Positions 9,450-18,143 of a stretch of DNA of 64,000 nucleotides are shown here, piece after piece (the stretch's first letter is position 1; every line of letters begins with the position of its first letter). The stretch is from Gammaproteobacteria bacterium (GTDB taxonomy: Bacteria > Pseudomonadota > Gammaproteobacteria > Steroidobacterales > Steroidobacteraceae). The notes under the pieces are model-generated. The model was given only the letters and a program-made list of their open reading frames with translations, had not been told where the DNA came from and did no database searches. The translations under genes were made by a program, and so were the position numbers. The DNA lies in assembly GCA_003164785.1 (NCBI GenBank), contig PLUE01000039.1:62140-126139 (forward strand), written 5' to 3'.

Positions 9450-12215
9450 TCATGCGTCGCGCAGCGCGTTGACGCGCGTGACCTGCGCCGTCAGCTGTCC
9501 GATCTCCGTGCGCAGCTCGGCCAGACGCAATCGATCCTTTTCGACCACTTCGGCCGGTGCGTTTCGCGTGAACTCCACATTCGCGGCCTTGGCCTCGAGT
9601 TTGCCGAGGTCGATCTGCGCCTTCTGCATGCGTTTGGCGAGGCGCGCGAGTTCCGCCTCCGGCTCGATGAGGCCGGCCATCGGCACCAGAACTTCGAGCG
9701 TCCCCACCAACGCCACCGCCGAGATCGGGGCCGCCTGCCCGGGGGCCAACACGACCGGCGGCGCCACACCGGCCAGACGGACCAGGTACGGAAGATTGCG
9801 CTCGAGGTGCTGCACATCGGTGGCACTGGCATTCTGCAGCAGCACGTCGAGCCTGCGGCTGGGCGCGATGTCCATGCCGCTGCGGATCTGGCGCACGCCT
9901 TCGATGAAATCCATGACCCAGCGCATTTCACGTTCGGCGCCGGTATCGAGTGGGGCGCTGTCGGGAGTCGGATACGCGCTCAGCATGATGGTCGCGCCGC
10001 TCACGCCCGCGCTCACCCGTACCCGTTGCCAGATTTCCTCGCTGATGAACGGCGCCAGCGGATGCAGCGCACGCAGCAGCGCTTCGAGCGTGTGAATCAA
10101 CGTGTGGCGGGTGCCACGCTTTTCGCTTTCCGCGGCGGTGTCGGAGAACAGTACGGCCTTCGACAGTTCCAGATACCAGTCGCAGTATTCGTGCCACGTG
10201 AATTCGTACAACGCACTGGCGACGACATCCAGCCGGTACTCGGCAAAACCGGTTTCGACCCGCGCCAGCGCGGCAGACAGGCGCGAGCGTATCCAGCGGT
10301 CCGCGAGACTGAATTGCGCGTCCCCGGCGCCCGAATCATGTCCCTCCACATTCATCAGGACATAACGCGCGGCGTTCCAGAGCTTGTTGCAAAAATTCCG
10401 GTTGCCCTCGACGCGCGCCATGTCGAAGCGGAGATCGCGGCTCTGGGTGGCAAGGGAGGCGAACGTCAAGCGCAAGGCATCGGTGCCGAAGGCGGCGATG
10501 CCCTGCGGGAACTGCTTGCGCGTGGCCTTCTCGATCGCCGGTTTCATCTGCGGCTGCATGAGGCCGGTGGTGCGCTTGGCGAGCAGCGCATCGAGCGATA
10601 TTCCATCCACGATGTCGAGGGGGTCGATGACGTTGCCCTTGGACTTGGACATTTTCTGGCCGTCGTGATCGCGGATCAGGCCGTGGATGTAGACCTCGCG
10701 AAACGGCACCTCGCCGGTGAACTTCAAGCCCATCATGATCATCCGGGCGACCCAGAAAAAGATGATGTCGAAGCCCGTGACCAGCACCGAGGTGGGGTAG
10801 TAGGTCTGCAACGCGCGCGTCTCCTCCGGCCAGCCCTGGGTGGCGAAGGGCCACAGCGCCGATGAAAACCACGTATCCAGGACATCCTCGTCCTGCCGCA
10901 AGGTCACCGATGAGTCGAGGCCATGCGCGGCGCGCGCGGCGGCCTCGTCGCGCGCGACATACCAACGGCCCGAGTCGTCGTACCAGGCAGGAATCCGATG
11001 GCCCCACCACAGTTGGCGGCTGATGCACCAGTCCTTGATGTTGCGCATCCACTCGAAGTACACGCCGGACCAGTTCTCGGGGATGAAGCGAATGTGCCCG
11101 TCCTCGACCGCACGTATCGCGGGCGCGGCCAGCGGCTTGATGTCGACGAACCATTGATCGGTCAGCAGCGGCTCGAGGACGGCATTGCTGCGGTCGCCGC
11201 GGGGCACGGTGAGCTTGTGCGGTTCGATGTGGTCCACCAACCCCAGGGCCTCCAGGTCGGCGAGAATCCGGGTGCGCGCCACGCTTCGATCGAGACCTCG
11301 ATAGACCGCCGGCACGTTCTCGTTGAGCGCGGCCTCCGGCGTCAGGATGTTGATGACGGGCAGGTTGTGACGCTGACCGACCTCGTAGTCGTTGAAGTCG
11401 TGCGCCGGCGTGATCTTGACGCAGCCGCTGCCGAATGCCGGATCCACGTACGCGTCGCCGATGATCGGTATGGTGCGGTCGGTGAGCGGCAGTCGAAGCT
11501 CGCGGCCGATGAGGTGACGGTATCGCTCATCCTCGGGATGCACCGCCACCGCCGAATCGCCGAGCATGGTTTCCGGCCGTGTGGTCGCGACCACCAAGTA
11601 CCCGCTGCCGACCAAGGGATAACGCAAATGCCAGAGGCTGCCCTGTTCCTCGACCGAGACCACTTCCAGGTCCGACAGGGCGGTCTTCAACACCGGGTCC
11701 CAGTTCACCAGGCGCTTGCCGCGATAAATCAGGCCTTCCTGGTAGAGGCGAACGAACACTTCGGTCACCGCGGCCGACAGGGCCGGGTCCATGGTGAACT
11801 TGTCGCGCCGCCAGTCGACCGAGGCGCCCAGGCGACGCAGTTGATTGGCGATCAGGCCGCCGGACTTGTCCTTCCACTCCCAGATCTTCTCGACGAAAGC
11901 CTCGCGGCCGAGCTCGATGCGGCTCTGCCCGGCGGCGTTCAGCTGACGTTCGACCACCATCTGCGTGGCGATTCCTGCGTGGTCCGTGCCGGGCTGCCAG
12001 AGCGTGTCGAAGCCCCGCATCCGCCGGTGGCGAATGAGCGAATCCATGATCGTGTCTTGGAATGCATGGCCCATGTGCAAGGTGCCGGTGACGTTCGGCG
12101 GCGGAATGACGATCGAGTAGGCAGGCCCATGGCCGCTGGGAGCGAAGTAGCCGGCAGCCTCCCACTCGGCGTAGATGCGGGATTCGATATCCGCGGGAGA
12201 GAAAGATTTATCCAT
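9450..12215 (-). CDS. valS: Valine--tRNA ligase
   Basis: 921 aa, a class I aminoacyl-tRNA synthetase charging tRNA-Val. The HIGH motif is HMGH (47-50) within [13 protein letters not shown], the KMSKS loop is at 521-525, and the editing domain (with a [10 protein letters not shown] segment) lies between. The C-terminal 65 residues form the ValRS coiled-coil arm. The start ATG 12215 overlaps the 3' end of a small ORF by 8 bases, and that ORF follows holC by 10 bases, so pepA-holC-orf-valS are co-transcribed, the usual gammaproteobacterial arrangement. Confidence 0.97.
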   Translation of the reverse strand: MDKSFSPADIESRIYAEWEAAGYFAPSGHGPAYSIVIPPPNVTGTLHMGHAFQDTIMDSLIRHRRMRGFDTLWQPGTDHAGIATQMVVERQLNAAGQSRIELGREAFVEKIWEWKDKSGGLIANQLRRLGASVDWRRDKFTMDPALSAAVTEVFVRLYQEGLIYRGKRLVNWDPVLKTALSDLEVVSVEEQGSLWHLRYPLVGSGYLVVATTRPETMLGDSAVAVHPEDERYRHLIGRELRLPLTDRTIPIIGDAYVDPAFGSGCVKITPAHDFNDYEVGQRHNLPVINILTPEAALNENVPAVYRGLDRSVARTRILADLEALGLVDHIEPHKLTVPRGDRSNAVLEPLLTDQWFVDIKPLAAPAIRAVEDGHIRFIPENWSGVYFEWMRNIKDWCISRQLWWGHRIPAWYDDSGRWYVARDEAAARAAHGLDSSVTLRQDEDVLDTWFSSALWPFATQGWPEETRALQTYYPTSVLVTGFDIIFFWVARMIMMGLKFTGEVPFREVYIHGLIRDHDGQKMSKSKGNVIDPLDIVDGISLDALLAKRTTGLMQPQMKPAIEKATRKQFPQGIAAFGTDALRLTFASLATQSRDLRFDMARVEGNRNFCNKLWNAARYVLMNVEGHDSGAGDAQFSLADRWIRSRLSAALARVETGFAEYRLDVVASALYEFTWHEYCDWYLELSKAVLFSDTAAESEKRGTRHTLIHTLEALLRALHPLAPFISEEIWQRVRVSAGVSGATIMLSAYPTPDSAPLDTGAEREMRWVMDFIEGVRQIRSGMDIAPSRRLDVLLQNASATDVQHLERNLPYLVRLAGVAPPVVLAPGQAAPISAVALVGTLEVLVPMAGLIEPEAELARLAKRMQKAQIDLGKLEAKAANVEFTRNAPAEVVEKDRLRLAELRTEIGQLTAQVTRVNALRDA

Positions 12216-12486
12216 GGGAGGAGGAGTTCACTGCCGTGTGTTCACGCAACACACGATCGACGATTTCGGGAAGCTGTGCGCGCAGCTGGTCCAGTACGCG
12301 CTCGAAGAGGATCGCTTCGATGTCCTTGGTTGCCTGATGCAGGAGGGAGTCGGCGAGCTTGAGCGATTCCGTCACGACGCCGGCATGTACGGACTTCGCA
12401 TCGAACAAGGCAAAAGCGCGGCCGTCCTGTTCGACGGCGTCCGTGAGGATGGGGATGTCGCGTGGATCGTGGGAGTCGGTGTTCAT
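12208..12486 (-). CDS. Small conserved-position protein between holC and valS
   Basis: 92 aa from ATG 12486; a longer frame to 12603 exists but lies inside holC. The N-terminal half has an IPILTDAVE phrase, the C-terminal half is amphipathic helix with Leu/Ile heptads ([29 protein letters not shown] in part). It resembles the DUF2486-like small proteins found at this spot in some proteobacteria, but I am not certain of the family. Overlap with valS by 8 bases and a 10-base gap from holC argue for a real, co-translated gene. No membrane segment. Function unknown. Confidence 0.7.
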   Translation of the reverse strand: MNTDSHDPRDIPILTDAVEQDGRAFALFDAKSVHAGVVTESLKLADSLLHQATKDIEAILFERVLDQLRAQLPEIVDRVLREHTAVNSSSHG

Positions 12487-12496
12487 GGCATGAATC

Positions 12497-12943
12497 TCAA
12501 GCGTCGGCCGCTTCGTCCATTTGATGCGTTTCGAGCAGTAACTTGAGGTCACGATACGCCTTGAAGCGCGCGCGGCCGAGGCGCCGCCGCTCATCGTCCG
12601 CATCGAGGATCTCTGCGATTCGTGAAAAGCGCTCCAATCCGCCGGGCATGCGGCGGCTGAGATTCACGAGCAGATCGGCCTTGGCGACGCTGTCCAGATC
12701 CGGCGTCAGTTGCACGGGAGCGGTGTCGTCGGATGCCACGCCGGTGACGGTGTGGGGCACGAACGAGCGCTCGTTGAAGGTCCACAGAAGCTCATCCATG
12801 AGCTTTGCATCGGCGGCGGTGTCGCTCCAGACGACCACGCGCAGGTCGAGCAGGTAGGCCTTTTCGGTCAGCCGGCAGGCGAAAGTCCAACGTTGGGCCG
12901 CCGTCGAACTTTTAAGGACATAAAAGTCGACCCGGTCGGTCAT
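12497..12943 (-). CDS. holC: DNA polymerase III subunit chi
   Basis: 148 aa. Begins TDRVDFYVLKSS and continues with RWTFACRLTEKAYL and LLWTFNERSFVPH, the characteristic chi sequence. Chi binds psi of the clamp loader and the C-terminus of SSB at the replication fork. Start ATG 12943 overlaps the pepA stop as ATGA, typical of translational coupling; the longer reading frame to 13192 is antisense-free but lies within pepA and is rejected. A C-terminal segment (about 120-148) is longer and more charged than in E. coli chi. Confidence 0.94.
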   Translation of the reverse strand: MTDRVDFYVLKSSTAAQRWTFACRLTEKAYLLDLRVVVWSDTAADAKLMDELLWTFNERSFVPHTVTGVASDDTAPVQLTPDLDSVAKADLLVNLSRRMPGGLERFSRIAEILDADDERRRLGRARFKAYRDLKLLLETHQMDEAADA

Positions 12944-14436
12944 TTTGCCGCGGCGCGATTGAGCAGAAAATCCACGAGCAAAGGCACCGGCCGGCCGGTG
13001 CTGCCCTTCTGGGAGCCGCTGAGCCACGCGGTACCGGCCACATCCAAGTGAGCCCATTTCAGGTCCTTGGCGAACTTCCAGAGGAAGGAAGCGGCCGAGC
13101 AGGCACCGCCTTCGCGGCCGCCGACATTCGCGATATCCGCGAAGTTGCTTTTCAGTTGATCGACGTATTCTTCGCCGATGGGCATCCGCCACGCGCGATC
13201 GTCGGCCCGGGTCCCCGCGGAGGCCAATTCATCGGCGAGCGCCTCGTCGTTGCTCATCAGGCCGCTGAAATGAGCTCCGAGCGCGACGATGCAGGCACCG
13301 GTGAGGGTGGCCACGTCGACCACGGCGGCGGGTTTGAAGCGGCGGCTGTAGGTGATGGCATCGCACAGCACCAATCGTCCCTCGGCGTCGGTATTGAGGA
13401 TCTCTACGGTCTGACCCGACATCGTCGTCACGATGTCGGCCGGCTTCACGGCGCCCCCGCTCGGCATGTTTTCGCAGGAGGCAATCACGACCACAACGTT
13501 GATCGGCAGTTTCAGCTCGGCCACCGCGCGCAGTGCGCCCAACACGGCGGCGCCGCCGCCCATGTCGTACTTCATCTCGTCCATGGCCGGAGGATCCTTG
13601 AGCGAGATGCCGCCCGAATCGAACGTGATCCCCTTGCCCACCAGACAGATGGGGGGCGCGCTCTTTTTGGCGCCACGGTATTCGCAGACGATCAACCGCG
13701 GCGGTTGATCGGAGCCCTGGGTCACCGCGAGAAACGCTCCCATTTTCAGCGCCTTGATGCCGGTCGCATCGAACACTTTCGCCTTGATGCTGGGCCACTC
13801 CTTGGCCAGTTGCAGGGCACGGTTGCCGAGATACGTCGGTGTGCAAATGTTGGGCGGCAGGTTGCCCAGATCGCGGGCGAGGGACATGCCGTTGCCGATG
13901 GCCTCGCCGATGGCCAGACCTTCCGCAGCCGCCTTGGATGCGCGGGCATTATCGACGGCCACGTTGACCTTGCCGAGTTTCGGCGGCTTCTGCTTCGTGC
14001 CGGTTTTCAAGTCCGGGACCTTGTAGGCGTGGCTGGTGAACACTTCGGCCACGATCCGGGCGCGATGTGCGTCATCCAGATCGGGGATTTCCTCCAAGGT
14101 CAGGTAGACGGTGGCATTGGCCGCACCCGTCTTGTTCAGAGCCTGAGCTGCGCTTTGCAGTGCTTTGCGATATTGCTTGCGGCCGAACGTGGCGCGCGGC
14201 CCCAACCCCAGCAACAGGACACGGGCGGATGCCGCTCCGGCCGGCAGCGGTAGCAACAGTGCGTCGCCCACTTTCGCGGCGAAGTCGCCGCTGGCGTGCA
14301 ATTTCGCAATCAGGCCACCGATCTGCCCGTCGATCAGTTGCGCGGCGACACCCAGATCGCCTTGCTCGTAGACGCCGACGACAGCACATTCTGCTGCATC
14401 GCGCGCCTTGGCATCGACAATGGCCTTGAATTCCAT
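12940..14436 (-). CDS. pepA: Cytosol aminopeptidase (leucyl aminopeptidase, M17)
   Basis: 498 aa. The family signature NTDAEGR is at 348-354, preceded by the metal-binding GKGITFDSGGISLK and MKYDMGGGAAV blocks. A two-metal exopeptidase forming hexamers; in E. coli PepA also binds DNA (cer/Xer, carAB), which cannot be judged here. First gene of the pepA-holC-orf-valS operon. Its start faces lptF across an 88-base divergent gap. Confidence 0.96.
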   Translation of the reverse strand: MEFKAIVDAKARDAAECAVVGVYEQGDLGVAAQLIDGQIGGLIAKLHASGDFAAKVGDALLLPLPAGAASARVLLLGLGPRATFGRKQYRKALQSAAQALNKTGAANATVYLTLEEIPDLDDAHRARIVAEVFTSHAYKVPDLKTGTKQKPPKLGKVNVAVDNARASKAAAEGLAIGEAIGNGMSLARDLGNLPPNICTPTYLGNRALQLAKEWPSIKAKVFDATGIKALKMGAFLAVTQGSDQPPRLIVCEYRGAKKSAPPICLVGKGITFDSGGISLKDPPAMDEMKYDMGGGAAVLGALRAVAELKLPINVVVVIASCENMPSGGAVKPADIVTTMSGQTVEILNTDAEGRLVLCDAITYSRRFKPAAVVDVATLTGACIVALGAHFSGLMSNDEALADELASAGTRADDRAWRMPIGEEYVDQLKSNFADIANVGGREGGACSAASFLWKFAKDLKWAHLDVAGTAWLSGSQKGSTGRPVPLLVDFLLNRAAAK

Positions 14437-14524
14437 ATCAAACCCCGTAGTGAATCCGTGAGCCGGAAAGCTCGTGTAGCCAAATAGTTTACTAGATTAT
14501 TGCGAAGGCTCTAAGCTCGACGCC
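14437..14524. promoter_or_regulatory. Divergent pepA / lptF promoter region
   Basis: 88 bases between two outward-facing genes; both operons must start here. The centre (14482-14502) is AT-rich in an otherwise GC-rich setting and contains TAGTTTACTA (14485-14494), whose reverse complement TAGTAAACTA lies inside the palindrome at 963-976. Individual -35 and -10 elements cannot be assigned with confidence. Confidence 0.5.
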
Positions 14525-15589
14525 ATGAAATGGACCGTTCAACGCTATGTGCTTCGCGAAGTCATCCAGACCTGGCTCGCCGTGACCGGTGTTTTGGTGG
14601 CCATCCTGGTTTCGAACCAATTGTCCAGGGTTCTGGGCCAGGCAGCGGAGAATCGCTACGATCGAGGCGTGGTGATCGATCTCATCGCCCTCGGCGCGGT
14701 CATGAATCTGTCGGTCATCGTGCCGGTGGGGCTGCTGCTCGCGGTCGTACTGACCTTGGGCCGCATGTACCACGACAGCGAAATGGCGGCCCTCCAGGCC
14801 TGCGGATTCGCGCCGGCACGCCTGCTGCCGCCGCTTTTCTGTTTCGCCGCCGTGATCGCGGTGGGCCTGGGCTGGTTGTCGTTTTTCCAGGTGCCGCGTG
14901 CCGACCAATCCGTGCAGCTGATCCGGCAGTCGGCCATCAAGGAGGCCCAATTCGGGCAGTTGGACGCGGGCCGTTTCCGGTCCTTCAGCGGCGGCGACGC
15001 CGTGTTCTACGCGGAAAGCGTCGATCATGACGGCGTCCTGCACAACGTCTTCGTGAGGCGCGAAAGCGGTGGACGGATCGAACTCGCGCTGGCGGATACG
15101 GCGACGTATTCGAAAGCCTCGGCGAACGGCACGCATTTCGTCACGTTGTTCAACGGTCATCGCTATGAAGGGGTGCCGGGCCAGAGCGATTTCCGGGTCA
15201 TCGAATTTCGCGAGCATGGGATTCCGATTTCGACCCCCGTGGATGCGGTGGGCCCGACCGATCCGGACACGAAACCCACGCGCGAACTGTGGGGGACGCA
15301 CACGGCATCGGACGAAGCGCAGCTGCAATCCCGGACATCGAGCCCGTTGATGGCCCTGGTGCTGACATTGGTGGCCGTGCCGTTGAGCCGGCTGCGCCCG
15401 CGACAGGGACGGTACGCGCGAGTCGGCTTCGCCATCGTGGTGTATTTCGTGTACTCGAATCTCCTGTCGGCCGCCAAGGTATGGGTGGAAAAGGGCGATT
15501 TACCGCCGATCGTCGGCGTGTGGTGGGTGCATCTGGGCGTGCTCGCGCTGGGTCTGTACCTGGTTTACCGCGAAGCGAACAAGGCATGA
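14525..15589 (+). CDS. lptF: LPS export ABC transporter permease LptF
   Basis: 354 aa. Three N-terminal and three C-terminal transmembrane helices flank a periplasmic beta-jellyroll (about 130-250), as in LptF. Recognisable strings include VLREVIQTWLAVTGVLVA, the conserved ALQACGFAP coupling-helix region and VVPLSRL/RPRQGRY near the C-terminal membrane half. LptF with LptG forms the inner-membrane core of the LptB2FGC extractor of lipopolysaccharide. The stop overlaps the lptG start in ATGA. Confidence 0.95.
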   Translation: MKWTVQRYVLREVIQTWLAVTGVLVAILVSNQLSRVLGQAAENRYDRGVVIDLIALGAVMNLSVIVPVGLLLAVVLTLGRMYHDSEMAALQACGFAPARLLPPLFCFAAVIAVGLGWLSFFQVPRADQSVQLIRQSAIKEAQFGQLDAGRFRSFSGGDAVFYAESVDHDGVLHNVFVRRESGGRIELALADTATYSKASANGTHFVTLFNGHRYEGVPGQSDFRVIEFREHGIPISTPVDAVGPTDPDTKPTRELWGTHTASDEAQLQSRTSSPLMALVLTLVAVPLSRLRPRQGRYARVGFAIVVYFVYSNLLSAAKVWVEKGDLPPIVGVWWVHLGVLALGLYLVYREANKA

Positions 15590-16653
15590 TGACCACGCTC
15601 GACCGCTACCTTTATCGCACGGTGCTGATCTACTCCGGAATGGCGCTGGGCGTGCTGATGACCTTGGGCGCTCTGTTTCTCTTCATCAGCCAGCAAAGCG
15701 ACATCGGTGTCGGCAATTACAACACCGGCGATGCGTTCATGTTCACGTTCCTCAATCTGCCGCAGCAGGCCTTCGATCTGTTGCCGATCGGGGCGCTGAT
15801 CGGCGCATTGATGGGGCTGGGGCATCTCGCCTCGGGAAGCGAACTGGTCGTGACGCGCGCGTCCGGGGTATCCGTCTGGCGCATCGCTTGGCCGGTCGGG
15901 CTCGCCGGGCTTACGCTGGCGATCAGCATGTACGGGATCGGCGAATACGTCGCGCCACCCATGGCCCAGTTCGCCAAGCGCGAGAAGACGACCAGCAAGC
16001 TGGCCGACATCAGCTTCGCCGGTTCGAGCAGCGCGTGGGTGAAGGACGGTAACTTGATACTCCGCGTCGCGACCGGCGAGGTCGACCAGGCGTTCGGCGG
16101 CGTCTCGCTGTTCGAACTGGATGGCAACCGGTTGCGTTCGGTCAAGCGCGCGGAGCGCATCTCCGTGGCCGACCCGGGCCATTGGCGCCTGCACAATGTG
16201 GCGACCACTCGTTTCAGCGACAACAAGATCGAGAGCGAAGTGGTGCCGGAGGTCTCGATGACCTCGTCCGTGAACCCTGATTTTCTAGGGCTTGCGGCGA
16301 CGGACCCGGAATTGCTGACGCTGCGCGGTCTATGGTCGTACATCGAGCACCAGCGCCGGAACAACCTGGGCACCGCCTCATTCGAGATCGGCTTCTGGTC
16401 ACGCATCGCGCGTCTGTTTGCCGTCATCGTGGTGACGCTTCTGGCGTTGCCGTTCGTGTTCGGTCCCTTGCGCACCACCGGCGCCGGCACCCGGACGGTC
16501 ATCGGGGTATTGCTCGGAGTCGTGTTCTTTCTCATCACCCGCACGGTCGAGAACGGCGGTCAGCTGTTCGGACTGAATCCGGTGTTGGTCGGGTGGCTGC
16601 CCACGGGAGTCATCGGTCTGTGCACGCTCGTGGCCATTTCACGAACGCGATAG
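15586..16653 (+). CDS. lptG: LPS export ABC transporter permease LptG
   Basis: 355 aa from ATG 15586 (a second ATG follows at once). Same 3+3 helix plan as LptF with a periplasmic domain; DRYLYRTVLIYSGMALGVLM and ELVVTRASGVSVWRI are LptG-like. Works with LptF, LptB and LptC to move lipopolysaccharide out of the inner membrane. Translationally coupled to lptF. The last 15 bases overlap the 3' end of the convergent RDD gene. Confidence 0.95.
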   Translation: MMTTLDRYLYRTVLIYSGMALGVLMTLGALFLFISQQSDIGVGNYNTGDAFMFTFLNLPQQAFDLLPIGALIGALMGLGHLASGSELVVTRASGVSVWRIAWPVGLAGLTLAISMYGIGEYVAPPMAQFAKREKTTSKLADISFAGSSSAWVKDGNLILRVATGEVDQAFGGVSLFELDGNRLRSVKRAERISVADPGHWRLHNVATTRFSDNKIESEVVPEVSMTSSVNPDFLGLAATDPELLTLRGLWSYIEHQRRNNLGTASFEIGFWSRIARLFAVIVVTLLALPFVFGPLRTTGAGTRTVIGVLLGVVFFLITRTVENGGQLFGLNPVLVGWLPTGVIGLCTLVAISRTR

Positions 16654-17073
16654 CAGGACCACCCGGGTCTTGGACAGGCGGTCGTGGATGGCCAGATGCT
16701 CCGGATCGATGTACAGCCATAGGACACCGAGTGCCGCGGGCGCCCAGGCGAGAAATCCATAGACGAAACGCATGCCGGCGGTGGCGACATCCAAGGGCTT
16801 GCCCGTGTCGGTGACGGCGCGCAATCGCCATGCCCGCATGCCGAGCGTTTGGCCGCTGCGCACCCAGTTGAGAACGTAGTACGCGGCAATGACGCCCACG
16901 AGTCCCGCCCGGTAGAGGTACACCCAGCCGCCCGAGTTCTCGGGGAGCATCGCGTGACGCGTAAAAATCATGACGATGCCGGTGTAGATCATGAGCAGCG
17001 CCACCAACAGAAACCCGTCATAGATCAGCGACGCGAAGCGCCGACCGAAGCCGGCGCTGGTGCCGCTGATCAC
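16639..17073 (-). CDS. RDD family membrane protein
   Basis: 144 aa from GTG 17073, which overlaps the upstream DUF4340 stop as GTGA; longer in-frame readings run back through DUF4340 and are rejected. Begins GFGRRFASLIYDGFLL (the Arg-Asp pattern that names the RDD domain), then three hydrophobic helices and a GQTLGMRAWRLRAV segment, both standard for the family. RDD proteins are small multi-pass membrane proteins, some linked to ion exchange or to partner transporters. Last gene of the Gld-type ABC operon. Confidence 0.88.
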   Translation of the reverse strand: MISGTSAGFGRRFASLIYDGFLLVALLMIYTGIVMIFTRHAMLPENSGGWVYLYRAGLVGVIAAYYVLNWVRSGQTLGMRAWRLRAVTDTGKPLDVATAGMRFVYGFLAWAPAALGVLWLYIDPEHLAIHDRLSKTRVVLLSRS

Positions 17074-18143
17074 GATGAGGGCGCGGCCGGCGTAGGCGCG
17101 GCCGGCGTAGGCCCTTGGGGCGCCGCGCGCTTCGTGGGATGCGAGCCTGGGGCACCCGGCGGAGTCGCCGCCCCCTCCTTCGGGACGAGCATCTGCTCCA
17201 ATGGCTTGAAAATGGCATCGTAGCGATAGCTCGCGATTTCGAACGCCCGCCCTTGGGCTTTGCCGGTCAGAGCGGCATCCTTGCTGGCCTTGACCGACAG
17301 CCAATGTTTGGCGGCGATCACGGTGCCGGTCAGCGTCAAGACATTGCCGTCCGTCAACGTCACCGTGGCTTGTGACGCCTGGCTGAAATCGACATCGGCG
17401 GCTGGCGACACATCCTCCGCGTCGAGTCCGGCGAGCGTGCTCGAACCCGGCGCGAGAGCGGCCGCCTCGAGCGGTTTGCGCCCGGGCGGCGCGCCCTCGA
17501 GGCTGAACGTCGAGTCGGCGGCGTTCGATCGACGGATCGTGTAGCCGGGGCCGGAGGCGGGCTTGACTTCGATGCTCTGGATCGATGCCGCGGGCACGTC
17601 GATCAAGCGCGTGTCGATCCAGAAGCGCGGATCGGTCTCGGCGGCGATCGCCGGCTCGACGCTGTAGCTCGTCTTCTCGCCGGTGCGCCGCACGAAATTG
17701 CCTTCGCCGACGGGCTTGCCCACGATCAGGCCGAGCTTGTCGGCCGATGCGATGACGGTGATTTCGGCGCCGGTCGCCCCGGGCTTGATCGGATCCTCGA
17801 CACCGATTTCTGCGTAGCGCGCCGGATCGGCGGTCTTCTCCTCGATGATCTTCGCATCACGCAAGGCGGCCAGGAGCTTTCGCAGCTTGCTCATGTCCGC
17901 CGGATAATCCCCGCGCTCCATCACCGTCCAATGGGTACCGTCCTTGTGGACGGTCACGAGGGGCGTCGGGCCGCCCTTGCGGACGCTCACCGCGGTCACC
18001 GAATTCATGCCCGTGGCGAGGAAGGGGAACAGCTCGACGCCGGGCGAGTCCTGGGTCGGATTGCGATGGGCGCTAAAATACAAGCCCAGGGCGATGACCA
18101 CCAGCGCCGCTACGCCTAAGGCGAGAAAGCGTTGACGGTTCAT
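17070..18143 (-). CDS. DUF4340 domain-containing protein
   Basis: 357 aa. One N-terminal membrane anchor (residues 5-24), then a repetitive beta-rich extracytoplasmic region (GGPTPLVTVHKDGTHWTV, GDYPADMSKLRKLLAAL, FWIDTRLIDVPAASIQSIEV), as in DUF4340 proteins that accompany Gld-type ABC exporters. The C-terminus is Pro/Ala-rich and includes a 15-base duplicated unit (see repeat). Overlaps the upstream GldG-like gene by 4 bases and the downstream RDD gene by 4. Probably a periplasmic component of the same system; function unproven. Confidence 0.88.
   Translation of the reverse strand: MNRQRFLALGVAALVVIALGLYFSAHRNPTQDSPGVELFPFLATGMNSVTAVSVRKGGPTPLVTVHKDGTHWTVMERGDYPADMSKLRKLLAALRDAKIIEEKTADPARYAEIGVEDPIKPGATGAEITVIASADKLGLIVGKPVGEGNFVRRTGEKTSYSVEPAIAAETDPRFWIDTRLIDVPAASIQSIEVKPASGPGYTIRRSNAADSTFSLEGAPPGRKPLEAAALAPGSSTLAGLDAEDVSPAADVDFSQASQATVTLTDGNVLTLTGTVIAAKHWLSVKASKDAALTGKAQGRAFEIASYRYDAIFKPLEQMLVPKEGAATPPGAPGSHPTKRAAPQGPTPAAPTPAAPSS
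17081..17110 (+). repeat. Two exact copies of GCGCGGCCGGCGTAG inside DUF4340 gene
   Basis: Perfect 15-base tandem duplication, in phase with the codons, giving a repeated Pro-Thr-Pro-Ala-Ala unit at the C-terminus of the DUF4340 protein. A near-identical 15-base repeat occurs in the GH3 gene at 50281-50326. Confidence 0.85.

Noticed and set aside
9405-10865. Plus-strand frame (486 aa) opposite valS, and a further one at 10923-12362
   Set aside because: Both lie wholly antisense to valS with complete ValRS motifs; no recognisable domain in the plus readings.
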